Made by a program: the position numbers and the translations under genes. From RGIG4074 sp964615285 (GTDB lineage: Bacteria > Bacillota > Clostridia > Christensenellales > Borkfalkiaceae), in the NCBI GenBank assembly GCA_964615285.1, contig CAZTND010000011.1, positions 1 to 39,576 on the forward strand: a stretch of 39,576 bases of DNA. The letters run 5' to 3'. Shown here piece by piece: positions 23,745-32,251 of this stretch. Position 1 is the first letter of the stretch. Each line of letters opens with the position of its first letter. Under the pieces are notes generated by a model, which worked only from the letters and a program-made list of their open reading frames with translations, was not told the DNA's origin and did not search any database.

Positions 23745-24784
23745 CCATGGAAGAGAAGATACAGTACAAAAAGAGCGATTTTTATTATGACCTGCCCGAG
23801 GAACGCATCGCGCAGACCCCTGCGGAGCCGCGCGATTCTTCTCGCCTGCTCGTCTATGACCGCAAAACGGGGGAGATCGGGCATAAAATTTTCCGCGACA
23901 TTATCGATTGCCTGCATGCGGGAGACGTGCTTGTGCTCAACAAGACCCGCGTCATTCCCGCCAGAATGTACGCCCGCAGCGCGCACGGCGGCATCGTGGA
24001 AGTTTTACTGCTGAAACGGTACGATATCCATACCTGGGAGGCGCTCATGCGCCCGGGGAGAAAGGGGAGAGTCGGCGCGCGGTTTACCGTGAGCGACGAG
24101 GTTTCTTTCACCGTTAAGAACGTCACCGACAGCGGCGAGCGGGTCATCGAGTTTTTCTACGAGGGCGTGTTCGAAGAAATCCTGCAAAAGGTGGGCACCA
24201 TGCCCTTGCCGCCCTACATCAAGGAAAAACTCAAAGACCAGCAGCGTTACAACACCGTCTATTCGGAAACGGACGGTTCCGCCGCCGCGCCCACCGCGGG
24301 ACTGCACTTCACCACGGAACTGCTGGAGAAAATAAAGGCCAAGGGCGTGCAGATCGCCGAGGTGCTGCTGCATGTGGGGCTGGGCACCTTCCGTCCCGTC
24401 AAGGAAGAGGTCATCACCGAGCACAAGATGCACTCGGAGTACTATGAGATCCCCGAGGATGCGGCGGAGATCGTCAACGCCGCCAAACGGGAGGGCAGAA
24501 GGGTCGTCGCCGTGGGCACCACGTCCGTGCGCACGCTCGAAACAGTGGCGGACGACGAGGGCATGGTGCGCCCCTGCAAGGGCAACACCGAAATTTTTCT
24601 CTATCCGCCCTATAAAATGAAATGCGTGGACGCGCTCGTCACCAATTTTCACCTGCCCGAGAGCACGCTCATCATGCTGGTCGCCTGCATGACGGGCCGC
24701 GAAGAGATTTTGAAGGTGTACGAAACGGCGGTGAAAGAGAAGTACCGCTTTTTCTCCTTCGGCGACGCGATGTTCATCGTATAA
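23741..24784 (+). CDS. queA: S-adenosylmethionine:tRNA ribosyltransferase-isomerase
   Basis: 347 residues, near the family norm of about 340. Transfers and rearranges the ribosyl part of SAM onto preQ1-modified tRNA to give epoxyqueuosine. KKSDFYYDLPEERIAQ and PAEPRDSSRLLV at the start and the ATAGLHFT-equivalent block APTAGLHFTTELL, followed by LHVGLGTFRPV, are diagnostic. The start at 23741 is translationally coupled to the preceding small gene; ATG 23747 is an alternative. A hairpin string separates it from tgt. Confidence 0.95.
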   Translation: MTMEEKIQYKKSDFYYDLPEERIAQTPAEPRDSSRLLVYDRKTGEIGHKIFRDIIDCLHAGDVLVLNKTRVIPARMYARSAHGGIVEVLLLKRYDIHTWEALMRPGRKGRVGARFTVSDEVSFTVKNVTDSGERVIEFFYEGVFEEILQKVGTMPLPPYIKEKLKDQQRYNTVYSETDGSAAAPTAGLHFTTELLEKIKAKGVQIAEVLLHVGLGTFRPVKEEVITEHKMHSEYYEIPEDAAEIVNAAKREGRRVVAVGTTSVRTLETVADDEGMVRPCKGNTEIFLYPPYKMKCVDALVTNFHLPESTLIMLVACMTGREEILKVYETAVKEKYRFFSFGDAMFIV

Positions 24785-24794
24785 CGGAAGATTT

Positions 24795-24967
24795 TTAAGC
24801 ACGAGTTGCTCGGGAACGATCGGTAATCGTTGCCAACGGCGCAGGACCAATCGCCCGACGGGCAAGAATATAGGATTTTTAAGGAGCGTGGCTCCTTGAA
24901 GATCCTCAGTAACGCAGGGCAATGCCCTGCCGATAAGCGTTTGATGGCTGCGCAAGACGTCTTGCGC
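24795..24967. repeat. Hairpin-string repeat, copy C (queA/tgt intergenic)
   Basis: A shorter, more diverged copy: CGAG-TTG-CTCG (24802-24812), AACGAT-N5-ATCGTT (about 24815-24831), GCCC-GAC-GGGC (24853-24863), AAGGAGC-GTG-GCTCCTT (24881-24897), GCAGGGC-AAT-GCCCTGC (24914-24930), and a perfect 18-nt palindrome around GACGTC (24950-24967). The AATCGCCC element and AGGATTTTTAAGG linker resemble copies A, B and D. No gene is present. Confidence 0.6.
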
Positions 24968-25011
24968 GCAGCGTTAAAACGGATAAAAAGCGGAGAATAC
25001 CGAAAACAGAT

Positions 25012-26172
25012 ATGAACGATCAATTTTTCAGTTTCGAAGTCATCAAAACCGACCCCGAAACGGGCGCCAGGGCGGGCGTGCTGCACACGCCGCACGGGGA
25101 CATCGAAACGCCCGTCTATATGCCCGTCGGCACGCAGGCGACCGTCAAGGGCGTGCTGCCCCGCGACCTCGAAGAGGCGGGTTCACAGATCATCCTTTCC
25201 AATACCTATCACCTCTACATGCGCCCCGGGGACGAAATCGTCAAAGCTGCGGGCGGGCTGCACAAATTTATGCACTGGGACCGCCCCATCCTCACCGACA
25301 GCGGCGGGTTCCAGGTCTTTTCCCTCTCCGGGCTCAACAAGATCACCGAGGACGGCGTGTGGTTCTCCTCCAACGTGGACGGATCCAAGCACTTTTTCAC
25401 GCCCGAAAAGGCGATGGAAGTGGAGGAAAATCTCGGCGCGGATATCATCATGGCGTTCGACGAGTGCAGCGAATACGGCTATACTTATGAACAGGCAAAG
25501 CGCGCCATGGAGCGCACGGGGCGCTGGCTGGAACGGTGCGCGGCGTATCATAAGGATCCGAAACAGGCGCTCTTCCCCATCGTGCAGGGCAACATGTACG
25601 AGGACTTGCGCGCGGAGAGCGTGGCGCGGTGCCTGCCATTCGCAAAACACGGCATCGCCATCGGGGGGCTTTCGGTGGGAGAGCCCAAGGCGGTCATGTA
25701 CTCCATGCTCGATTTTCTGCAGCCCCGCCTGCCTGCGGACGTGCCCCGCTATCTCATGGGGGTCGGCTCGCCCGACTGCCTCATCGAGGGCACCATGCGC
25801 GGGATAGACATGTTCGACTGCGTGCTTGCCACCCGCATCGCGCGCAACGGCACGGCGCTCACGGCGCGCGGCAAAGTGGTCGTGCGCAACGGCCGCTACA
25901 AGGCGGACTTCACCCCCCTCGACGGGGAATGCGACTGCTATTGCTGTAAAAATTATACCAAGGCATACCTGCGCCACCTCGTCAACACGGGCGAGATCCT
26001 GGGCGCGACCCTGTTGAGCCTGCACAACATCACCTTCCTGCACAAGCTCATGCGCGGATTGCGCACCGCCATTCTCGGTGGGTATGTAAAAGAGTTCGCC
26101 GCCGACTTCTACCGCAAGTACAATGCGGCGGAAAGCGGGGCGGAAAAAAGTGAACTTTTGATGAAAAAATGA
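25012..26172 (+). CDS. tgt: tRNA-guanine transglycosylase
   Basis: 386 residues. Exchanges guanine-34 for preQ1 in GUN-anticodon tRNAs, the step before QueA. TDSGGFQVFSL holds the general-acid Asp96; FDCVLATRIARNG is the nucleophile region (Pro of the usual VLPTR is Ala here); the zinc site is CDCYCCKNYTKAYLRHL. The Shine-Dalgarno before 25012 is weak (GGAG about 17 nt away). Same strand as queA, 227 nt apart. Confidence 0.95.
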   Translation: MNDQFFSFEVIKTDPETGARAGVLHTPHGDIETPVYMPVGTQATVKGVLPRDLEEAGSQIILSNTYHLYMRPGDEIVKAAGGLHKFMHWDRPILTDSGGFQVFSLSGLNKITEDGVWFSSNVDGSKHFFTPEKAMEVEENLGADIIMAFDECSEYGYTYEQAKRAMERTGRWLERCAAYHKDPKQALFPIVQGNMYEDLRAESVARCLPFAKHGIAIGGLSVGEPKAVMYSMLDFLQPRLPADVPRYLMGVGSPDCLIEGTMRGIDMFDCVLATRIARNGTALTARGKVVVRNGRYKADFTPLDGECDCYCCKNYTKAYLRHLVNTGEILGATLLSLHNITFLHKLMRGLRTAILGGYVKEFAADFYRKYNAAESGAEKSELLMKK

Positions 26173-26201
26173 AAAAACGACCGAATACGGCAAAGAAATA
26201 C

Positions 26202-26230
26202 TTGCCAAAATCGGGTAAAATGGATATTAT
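26202..26230 (+). promoter_or_regulatory. Promoter upstream of yajC
   Basis: TTGCCA (26202-26207), 17-nt spacer, TATTAT (26225-26230), 45 nt before the yajC start. Confidence 0.55.
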
Positions 26231-26274
26231 ATTGGATATAAAAATAAAAAATTTGATTAACGGAGTAAAATGTA

Positions 26275-26802
26275 ATGATGGAAATGTTTCTCGTCAATTT
26301 ACTGAGCTCGAGCGCTTCGGACAGTGCGTCCGATACCGCGTCGAGCGACAATACGGGCTGGTTGAGCATTGTTCTGATCGGCGTCCTGGTGGTGGCGTTC
26401 GTCGTCATGATGTTTTTTTCAAACCGCAGCAACAAGAAGCGCCAGCAGGAACAGGAGGCGGCCGTCAACGCCATCCGCCCGGGCAACAAGGTAAAGACCA
26501 TCGGCGGCGTTTGCGGCATTGTGGTCGAGGTCAACGACGAGGAGAACACGCTGGTCATCGAGACGGGCAACGAACTCAACGGCAAGAGTTACCTGAAGTT
26601 TGACAAGGGCGCCATCTATCAGACGGACGCCAAGCCCGAAAAGACCGAGGAGAAGGGCAAAAACAAGGACGGAAAAGAGGAACAGAAGGACGACGCCGCG
26701 GACAAGGAAACGTCTGAATCCGCGTCGGAAACTGCCGGGCAGCAGCCCGCGGCCGATGCGCCGGATTCTTCCGCTGCCGCCGATTTTCCCGAAGAAAAGT
26801 AA
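26275..26802 (+). CDS. yajC: Preprotein translocase subunit YajC
   Basis: 175 residues. A Ser/Asp-rich N-terminus is followed by one membrane helix (about 29-48), the conserved NAIRPGNKVKTIGGVCGIVVEV domain, and an unusual charged, low-complexity tail of about 65 residues rich in Lys, Glu, Asp, Ser and Ala. YajC is normally about 90-110 residues, so the tail is extra. It works with SecD and SecF at the SecYEG channel, and those genes lie 2.5 kb downstream in the same direction. GGAG lies about 9 nt before the double ATG at 26275/26278. Confidence 0.9.
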   Translation: MMEMFLVNLLSSSASDSASDTASSDNTGWLSIVLIGVLVVAFVVMMFFSNRSNKKRQQEQEAAVNAIRPGNKVKTIGGVCGIVVEVNDEENTLVIETGNELNGKSYLKFDKGAIYQTDAKPEKTEEKGKNKDGKEEQKDDAADKETSESASETAGQQPAADAPDSSAAADFPEEK

Positions 26803-26839
26803 ACTGTGATCCCGTAAAAAATCAGAATAAGAGCGCATG

Positions 26840-26880
26840 CCTCCGCATAGGATAGAGTAAAACCTTGCGGAGGTATTTTT
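26840..26880 (+). promoter_or_regulatory. Hairpin that sequesters the next gene's ribosome-binding site, or terminator
   Basis: CCTCCGCA (26840-26847) pairs perfectly with TGCGGAGG (26866-26873), then TATTTTT follows. The 3' arm contains the GGAGG Shine-Dalgarno of the TIGR04086 gene, so folding would both favour termination and block translation. Confidence 0.5.
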
Positions 26881-26885
26881 CTGTG

Positions 26886-27266
26886 ATGGAGATACGGGAG
26901 GAGCTGAAGAACGGCGCGATAGAAGTGGGCAAGGCGGTGGGGGTCGCCGTGGCGTTCTGCCTGGCGGCGGTGCTCGTGTTTGCCTTTGTCATCAAAATCG
27001 CTTCGCTGCCCTCGTCCGTCATCATGCCCGTCAATCAGGTCATCAAGGCGGCGGCGATCTTTCTGGGGTGCATCATCGGGCTGTCGGACAACAAGGGCTG
27101 GCTGAAGGGGGGCATTGCGGGGATATTGTCCGTCGTATGCGCCTACGTCATTTTCTCGCTCATCGCGGGTTCGTTCGAGTGGGATCTGTCCTTCCTCCTG
27201 GAACTGCTCTTCGGGCTGGTCGCGGGGGTGATTTCGGGCATCGTGGCGGTGAATCTGCATAAATAG
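26886..27266 (+). CDS. TIGR04086 family membrane protein
   Basis: 126 residues from ATG 26886 (a GTG three bases earlier is also possible), with four hydrophobic segments: about 17-37, 44-61, 68-90 and 98-122. Gly-rich helices with GCIIGLSDNKGWLKGGIAGIL fit TIGR04086, a family of small membrane proteins found mainly between yajC and the SCIFF genes in Clostridia. Function unknown. Expression may be controlled by the hairpin at 26840. Confidence 0.8.
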   Translation: MEIREELKNGAIEVGKAVGVAVAFCLAAVLVFAFVIKIASLPSSVIMPVNQVIKAAAIFLGCIIGLSDNKGWLKGGIAGILSVVCAYVIFSLIAGSFEWDLSFLLELLFGLVAGVISGIVAVNLHK

Positions 27267-27288
27267 GCCGGCGGGGCGGAAAAAACAC

Positions 27289-27317
27289 TTGCAATTTTCC
27301 GTGCGGTGGTATATAAT
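27289..27317 (+). promoter_or_regulatory. Promoter of scfA
   Basis: TTGCAA (27289-27294), 17-nt spacer, TATAAT (27312-27317), about 80 nt before the SCIFF start codon. It gives the peptide gene its own transcript within the long block. Confidence 0.75.
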
Positions 27318-27398
27318 GAATGTATCCATCATCCGCCGCGGGCCATTTCGGAAAGGGACTGCGCCGGAGGAATCTATTCATTACGGGAGAATTGTATC

Positions 27399-27557
27399 AT
27401 GATCAAGACCATTGCGAAACCTGTCGAAAGAAAAGTGACCGCCTGCGGCGAGTGCAGAAGCACCTGCCAGTCCGCCTGCAAGACCAGCTGCACGGTCGGC
27501 AATCAGTCCTGCGAGCGCGTGACGAGAGAGCAGGCCCCCGAAAGATCCGAAAGATAA
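27399..27557 (+). CDS. scfA: SCIFF ribosomal peptide precursor (six cysteines in forty-five)
   Basis: 52 residues starting at ATG 27399, with GGGAGA 8 nt upstream. Six cysteines at 16, 19, 23, 27, 31 and 38, embedded in VTACGEC, CQSACKTSCTVGNQSC, the nearly invariant SCIFF core. In studied homologues the partner radical SAM enzyme forms a thioether link between a cysteine and a threonine in this core; Thr29 and Thr32 are available. The mature role is unknown despite near-universal conservation in Clostridia. The charged tail after 40 (REQAPERSER) is variable. A longer in-frame extension upstream is not supported. Confidence 0.95.
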   Translation: MIKTIAKPVERKVTACGECRSTCQSACKTSCTVGNQSCERVTREQAPERSER

Positions 27558-27640
27558 AAAGATATTTTTTCGGGGCATTTTCTGTGTCGATAACCGAATA
27601 AAAACGGTCAGGGAGCGGCGGTATCGCAGCTCCTTGATTT

Positions 27641-27685
27641 GGCGTATCCCGCCCGGCGGACAAGCGGGCGGGCGCCGGTTTTTTT
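27641..27685 (+). terminator. Terminator between scfA and scfB
   Basis: CCCGCCCG (27648-27655) pairs with CGGGCGGG (27665-27672), extended by GGCG/CGCC past a 3-nt bulge, then TTTTTTT. Another small hairpin (GGAGC/GCTCC) lies at about 27611-27634. Readthrough would set a low maturase-to-peptide ratio. Confidence 0.75.
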
Positions 27686-27765
27686 ATTTTGCGCGATGCG
27701 GCGCCATGGGGGTGCGGCCCGCGTTTTTGCGGGCATGCCTCCCTCGGAACAGGGTCCTTTGTCTT

Positions 27766-29106
27766 ATGGTTCACGTTTTCAGTTACAGGGATAAAAATTA
27801 CATATTCGATACGGGCAGCAGCTCTCTCCACGAGTGCGACAAAGCGACGGCAGACATTCTGAGGAAGCAGGCGGGCGAGGCGGTCGACGTCACATATATT
27901 TCCGACGAAGAGCTCCGTTCCGCGCTGGAGGACATAGAGGGACTGCGGGCCGAAGGGCTGCTCTTCAAAGAGGAGACGGCGGCGCGCCCCGTCAAGAGCG
28001 ACGAGGTCAAGGCGCTGTGCCTGCACGTCTGCCACGACTGCAATTTCCGTTGCCGCTATTGCTTTGCCGACGAGGGTGCGTACCACGCAAAGCGGGAGAG
28101 CATGTCCTTGGAGACAGCCAAAAAGGCGATCGATTTTCTCATCGAAAACAGCGGCGGCAGAAAGGTGTTGGAAGCCGACTTTTTCGGCGGCGAGCCCCTC
28201 ATGAATTTCGAGGTCATCAGGGAGACCGTCGCTTATGCCCGCAGGCGCGGGGAAGAGTGCGGCAAAAAATTCCTCTTCACCACGACGACCAACGGGCTGC
28301 TTTTGACCGACGAGGTCATCGACTTTTTCAACCGCGAGATGGAGAACGTTGTCCTCTCCCTCGACGGGCGCAAAGAGGTGCACGACGCCATCCGCAAGAG
28401 CGTCAACGGCAAGGGCACGTTCGACCTTATCCTGCCCAAGATCAAAAAATTCATCTCCCTGCGCGGGGATAAGAGTTACTATGTCCGCGGCACGTTCACG
28501 GCGAAAAATCCCGACTTCTCCAAGGACGTGCTCTTCATCGCCGACCAGGGGGTGGACGCCATTTCCATGGAGCCCGTCGTCACCGACCTTGAAGACCTGC
28601 AGATCAGAGAGGAGCATTTGCCCGCCGTCGAAGCGGAATACGAAAAGCTGTGCGATGAGTACTTAAAGCGCTATGCCGAGGGGAGGGGGTTCAATTTCTT
28701 CCACTTCAACATCGACCTCGAGGGCGGGCCCTGCCTTGCCAAGCGGGTGAGCGCCTGCGGCGCGGGCAACGAGTACTTTTCGGTGGTGCCGAACGGCGAC
28801 ATCTATCCCTGCCATCAGTTCGCGGGGGACAAAAATTTCCGCATGGGCAGCGTGTATACGGGCATCGGGCGGAAGGATATACGGGAAAAATTCAAAAATT
28901 CCTGTCTGTTCACCCGCAGGAAGTGCGACGGCTGTTTTGCCAAGTTCATCTGCTCGGGCGGGTGCAGCGCCAACAATTATCACTTCAACGGCGACATCGA
29001 AGAGCCCTACGCCATCACCTGCGCCATGATGAAAAAACGCATCGAATGCGCCATGCACGCCCTGGCGGTCAAAAAATATACGGGGCGGTCCGAAAACAGG
29101 GCGTAG
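27766..29106 (+). CDS. scfB: Thioether cross-link-forming SCIFF maturase (radical SAM/SPASM)
   Basis: 446 residues from ATG 27766. An N-terminal peptide-binding region (about 1-80) precedes the radical SAM cluster motif Cys92-x3-Cys96-x2-Cys99 (CHDCNFRCRYCF). The C-terminal SPASM domain carries cysteines in SACGAGNEYFSV, DIYPCHQF, CLFTRRKCDGCF and FICSGGCSANN. Adjacent to its SCIFF substrate. The Shine-Dalgarno is poor (AGGGT, about 12 nt away) and a terminator lies between the two genes, both pointing to low expression. The extra upstream residues of the open frame lack family support. Confidence 0.94.
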   Translation: MVHVFSYRDKNYIFDTGSSSLHECDKATADILRKQAGEAVDVTYISDEELRSALEDIEGLRAEGLLFKEETAARPVKSDEVKALCLHVCHDCNFRCRYCFADEGAYHAKRESMSLETAKKAIDFLIENSGGRKVLEADFFGGEPLMNFEVIRETVAYARRRGEECGKKFLFTTTTNGLLLTDEVIDFFNREMENVVLSLDGRKEVHDAIRKSVNGKGTFDLILPKIKKFISLRGDKSYYVRGTFTAKNPDFSKDVLFIADQGVDAISMEPVVTDLEDLQIREEHLPAVEAEYEKLCDEYLKRYAEGRGFNFFHFNIDLEGGPCLAKRVSACGAGNEYFSVVPNGDIYPCHQFAGDKNFRMGSVYTGIGRKDIREKFKNSCLFTRRKCDGCFAKFICSGGCSANNYHFNGDIEEPYAITCAMMKKRIECAMHALAVKKYTGRSENRA

Positions 29107-29206
29107 CGCCGGCGGCATCAGCGCCGCCTGCACCGCTTTGCGGTGCGGAGAATGAGAATTTTTTGTGAAAAGAGTGGAAAAACTTGCGATTCCGATTCAT
29201 TTCGGC

Positions 29207-29235
29207 TTGACGAAACGCGACGGATTATATATAAT
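29207..29235 (+). promoter_or_regulatory. Promoter of secDF
   Basis: TTGACG (29207-29212), 17-nt spacer, TATAAT (29230-29235), 63 nt before secD. Confidence 0.75.
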
Positions 29236-29298
29236 AAAGAGCAGTGTATATCGCATGATTGGCGTTTTGCATATTTTTGAACAAATCAGGAGGCGAAC

Positions 29299-31106
29299 AT
29301 GAGCAAGAACAAATCGGTGGTGATGACAGTCATTCTGACCATCGTCATCGTTCTATTGTGCCTTATGTGCGTTGTGCCGGAATTCAGCATTCCGTTCCGC
29401 ATAGGGGGAATATGGACGAAATATACTTCCGTATTCAGCGTCATCGATTACGGTTCGGATCTGGGCGGCGGCTATTCCGCCGTATATTATCCCGAAGGGG
29501 TCGTTTCCGCCGAAACGTATGACGCGCAGGTGGAATCTTACGAGGGCAGGCTCGAAGACGCGCTGCACGAATTCTATCCCGACGAAAGGGACGCTACGGC
29601 GGAAGAACTTCTCGAACGGTATGAGGATGAGGAGGCAAGCGACGCCGGCGTCGACCAGGCGAAGTACGATCTCGACGATTATATCGACACCTATGTTGCC
29701 TATACGTCCGAAAACTTTGCCGCCTTGGAGGGCGTTACCGAGCCGTCCGTCTATCTGGACGTCAACGAGGTCTGCGCCATCGACGAGGAGAACAGTACGG
29801 AAGNNNNNNNNNNNNNNNNNNNNNNNNNNNNNNNNNNNNNNNNNNNNNNNNNNNNNNNNNNNNNNNNNNNNNNNNNNNNNNNNNNNNNNNNNNNNNNNNN
29901 NNNGACGAGGAGAACAGTACGGAAGAGCAGGACAAGTATACCTTCTCCGACGAGTTTACCGAGGATTTCGATGCCGCCGTGGGGATCATGGCGAACCGTT
30001 TTGATAAGAAAAACCTCTCTTTCCTCAATGTCTCCGTCAAGGACGACTGCACCATTCAGGTGAGCGTTCCCTATACGGTGAGCGATCCCGACGCGCTTTT
30101 CGAGCAGCTCGGCTATTCGGGCGAGTTTACGTTGCGCGCCAACGAGGAGATCACTTCCCGCCCGTTGCTGCGTCCCTTCGGCGAACACACCATGGCGGAC
30201 TATTTCAGCGATGCGTCGTCCATGACGTCGGGAAGCGAGGGCGTGGTCATTCTGACCCTCACCTCCCTCGGCAGGGAGAAAGTGTATGACATTACGAACA
30301 CGCTTCGGGAAGATGAAACGGATGCGACGCTGTACTTTTATGTGGGCGAGCAGCAGCTCATCGGCCTGGGACTGAGCGATCTGGACGACGGACTCGATCA
30401 GCGCACGCTGTACATCAGCGGCTCTTCCGAAAGTTCCCTCAACGCGCAGACAGCGGAAAATACGGCGATCGTTCTGGATTCCTGCATCGAGGACGGAACG
30501 ATGAATATGAGCTTTACGGTTGGGTCCACCATCGATTACACGGTGGGATCCGGCGAAGGGGCCGTCATCGCGGCATACGTCGTGTTCGGCGTCGCCATGG
30601 CTGCCATGTTCGTGTTCTTCCTCATCCGTTACAGGGGGCTCGGGCTGGCGCATGTGTACGCCTTCCTCTCCTACCTCATCTGCATGGTCATGTTTGTCGC
30701 CTTCCTGCCGGGCATGCTCCTCACGGCAAGCGGTTTGTCCGCCGTCGCGATAGGGGCGGTCATGATGGGATTGACCAACCTGTATATCTTTGAAAATATC
30801 CGCAAGGAATTTGCCACGGGCAAGACGCTCGAATCGTCCGTCAAGGCGGGGTACAAACGTTCCCTCGCGCCCGTGCTGGATGTGCACATCCTGCTGTTCC
30901 TGCTGGCGTTTGTTCTGTTCTTCATCAGCGTGGGCGAGGTGGCGACATTCTGCTACGTGTTCCTCCTGGCGGCGCTGACCAGCGGCGTTTCCACCGTCCT
31001 TTTGACCCGCTATTATGCATACGTTTTCCGCGGATTGGTCGCAAGGAGCCGTCAATATCAGTTCTACGGATTCAAGAGGGAGGTAAGCGACGATGACGAA
31101 GAATAA
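29299..31106 (+). CDS. secD: Protein translocase subunit SecD (interrupted by an artefactual gap)
   Basis: Start ATG 29299 with AGGAGG. An N-terminal helix (about 8-27) is followed by the SecD motif YGSDLGGGYSAVYYP, a large extracytoplasmic domain, and five C-terminal helices. The 100-N gap at 29804 is flanked by the same 22 bases. Dropping the gap and one copy leaves one uninterrupted frame of 561 codons (IDEENSTEEQDKYTFSDE across the join). SecD and SecF use the proton-motive force to pull exported proteins outward. The stop overlaps secF by 14 nt. The sequence is diverged from model SecD but the order and topology are clear. Confidence 0.9.
29804..29903. other. Assembly gap inside secD (overlap artefact)
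   Basis: 100 N. The 22 bases at 29782-29803 are identical to those at 29904-29925, so the two contigs overlap and nothing is missing. Confidence 0.9.
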
Positions 31107-32118
31107 CTCTTTCCGTATTACGGACAAACTTCCTTTCTGGCTGGCGATTCCCGCCGTGCTCGTCATAGCGGGGCTTGTGATCTTCTTTGTGTTGGGATTC
31201 CAACCGTCTTCGACCATTGCGGACAACAAATCGCTGGTCATCACGCACGATCAGTACGTCAACATTACAGAGGACCTGAAAGACAGCATGCTGGACACCT
31301 GTATGGATGAGATCGATGCGTCGGGGCTTACATGTATCGATTACGACATCTCTACGACCGACACGGGCGGGCAGATCGAGTTCAAATTCGCGCCCGATAC
31401 TGAAACGAGCGCGCTCGACGCACTCGGCGGGAGCATCGTGTCCGCGCTGAACGCGGACGCGGAACTGCAATACGGCTGGTATCATTATGTATCGCACGCC
31501 AGCGTTTCGCAGTACGCTTACGATTATATCTGGCGGGCGGCGATTTCTGCCGGCGTTGCGTTGGTCATCGCTTTCCTGTATGTCACGGTGCGGTATCGTT
31601 TCTCGATGGGGCTTGCGGCGCTCATCGGCGGCATCGTCGACATGGCGGTCATGCTGGCGCTCGTCCTCATCCTGCGCATTTCCGTCACTTCCATGCTGTC
31701 GGCTGCGGTGATTTTGGCGCTGTTCTATTCCGTACTCGTGTCCTGCGTGGCATTCGGCAAGATGCGTTCGCTTTTGAAGAGCGAGGAATATGCGGCAATG
31801 CCCGCCGCGGACGGAATGGAGAACGCCACCCGTGCGGCAGGTCGGTCCGTGCTTCTGTTCGGAGCCGTCGCCGCGGTGTTCTTTGTGCTGTTGTCCGTAT
31901 TCTGCGGCGCGGCGGTGCGTTCGTTCACGCTCCCCGTCGTCTGTGCCGTTGCGGCAAGCACCTTCTCGGGTACGCTGCTCACGCCTTCCCTGGCGGCGGC
32001 ATTCAAGGCGCAGGGGGATAAGATGCGCGCGAAGCGCGAGGAAAAGGCCCGCCTTCTGCGACAGCAGGAAGAGGCGGCGCGCGCGCAGAAGAGAAGCGTA
32101 AGCGCGAAAAAAGACTGA
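31093..32118 (+). CDS. secF: Protein translocase subunit SecF
   Basis: 341 residues: an N-terminal helix (about 14-36), an extracytoplasmic domain (about 40-140), five helices (about 145-310), then a basic Arg/Lys/Gln-rich cytoplasmic tail. VRYRFSMGLAALIGGIVDMAVML corresponds to the helix 2-3 signature of SecF. Overlaps secD by 14 nt. Split secD/secF is the arrangement in many Clostridia, while Bacillus has them fused. Confidence 0.88.
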   Translation: MTKNNSFRITDKLPFWLAIPAVLVIAGLVIFFVLGFQPSSTIADNKSLVITHDQYVNITEDLKDSMLDTCMDEIDASGLTCIDYDISTTDTGGQIEFKFAPDTETSALDALGGSIVSALNADAELQYGWYHYVSHASVSQYAYDYIWRAAISAGVALVIAFLYVTVRYRFSMGLAALIGGIVDMAVMLALVLILRISVTSMLSAAVILALFYSVLVSCVAFGKMRSLLKSEEYAAMPAADGMENATRAAGRSVLLFGAVAAVFFVLLSVFCGAAVRSFTLPVVCAVAASTFSGTLLTPSLAAAFKAQGDKMRAKREEKARLLRQQEEAARAQKRSVSAKKD

Positions 32119-32251
32119 CGTCAGACAGTTCAAAGGGCGGTGGGTGTACCAGGATCCGTTTTGGTGCAATGCCGCCTTTTTGTTTTTTGCGGCGGGCGGT
32201 CGCGGGCGGAATATCCGCCGAAAGAAAGAAAAAAGAAGGGTTACGGGAACT

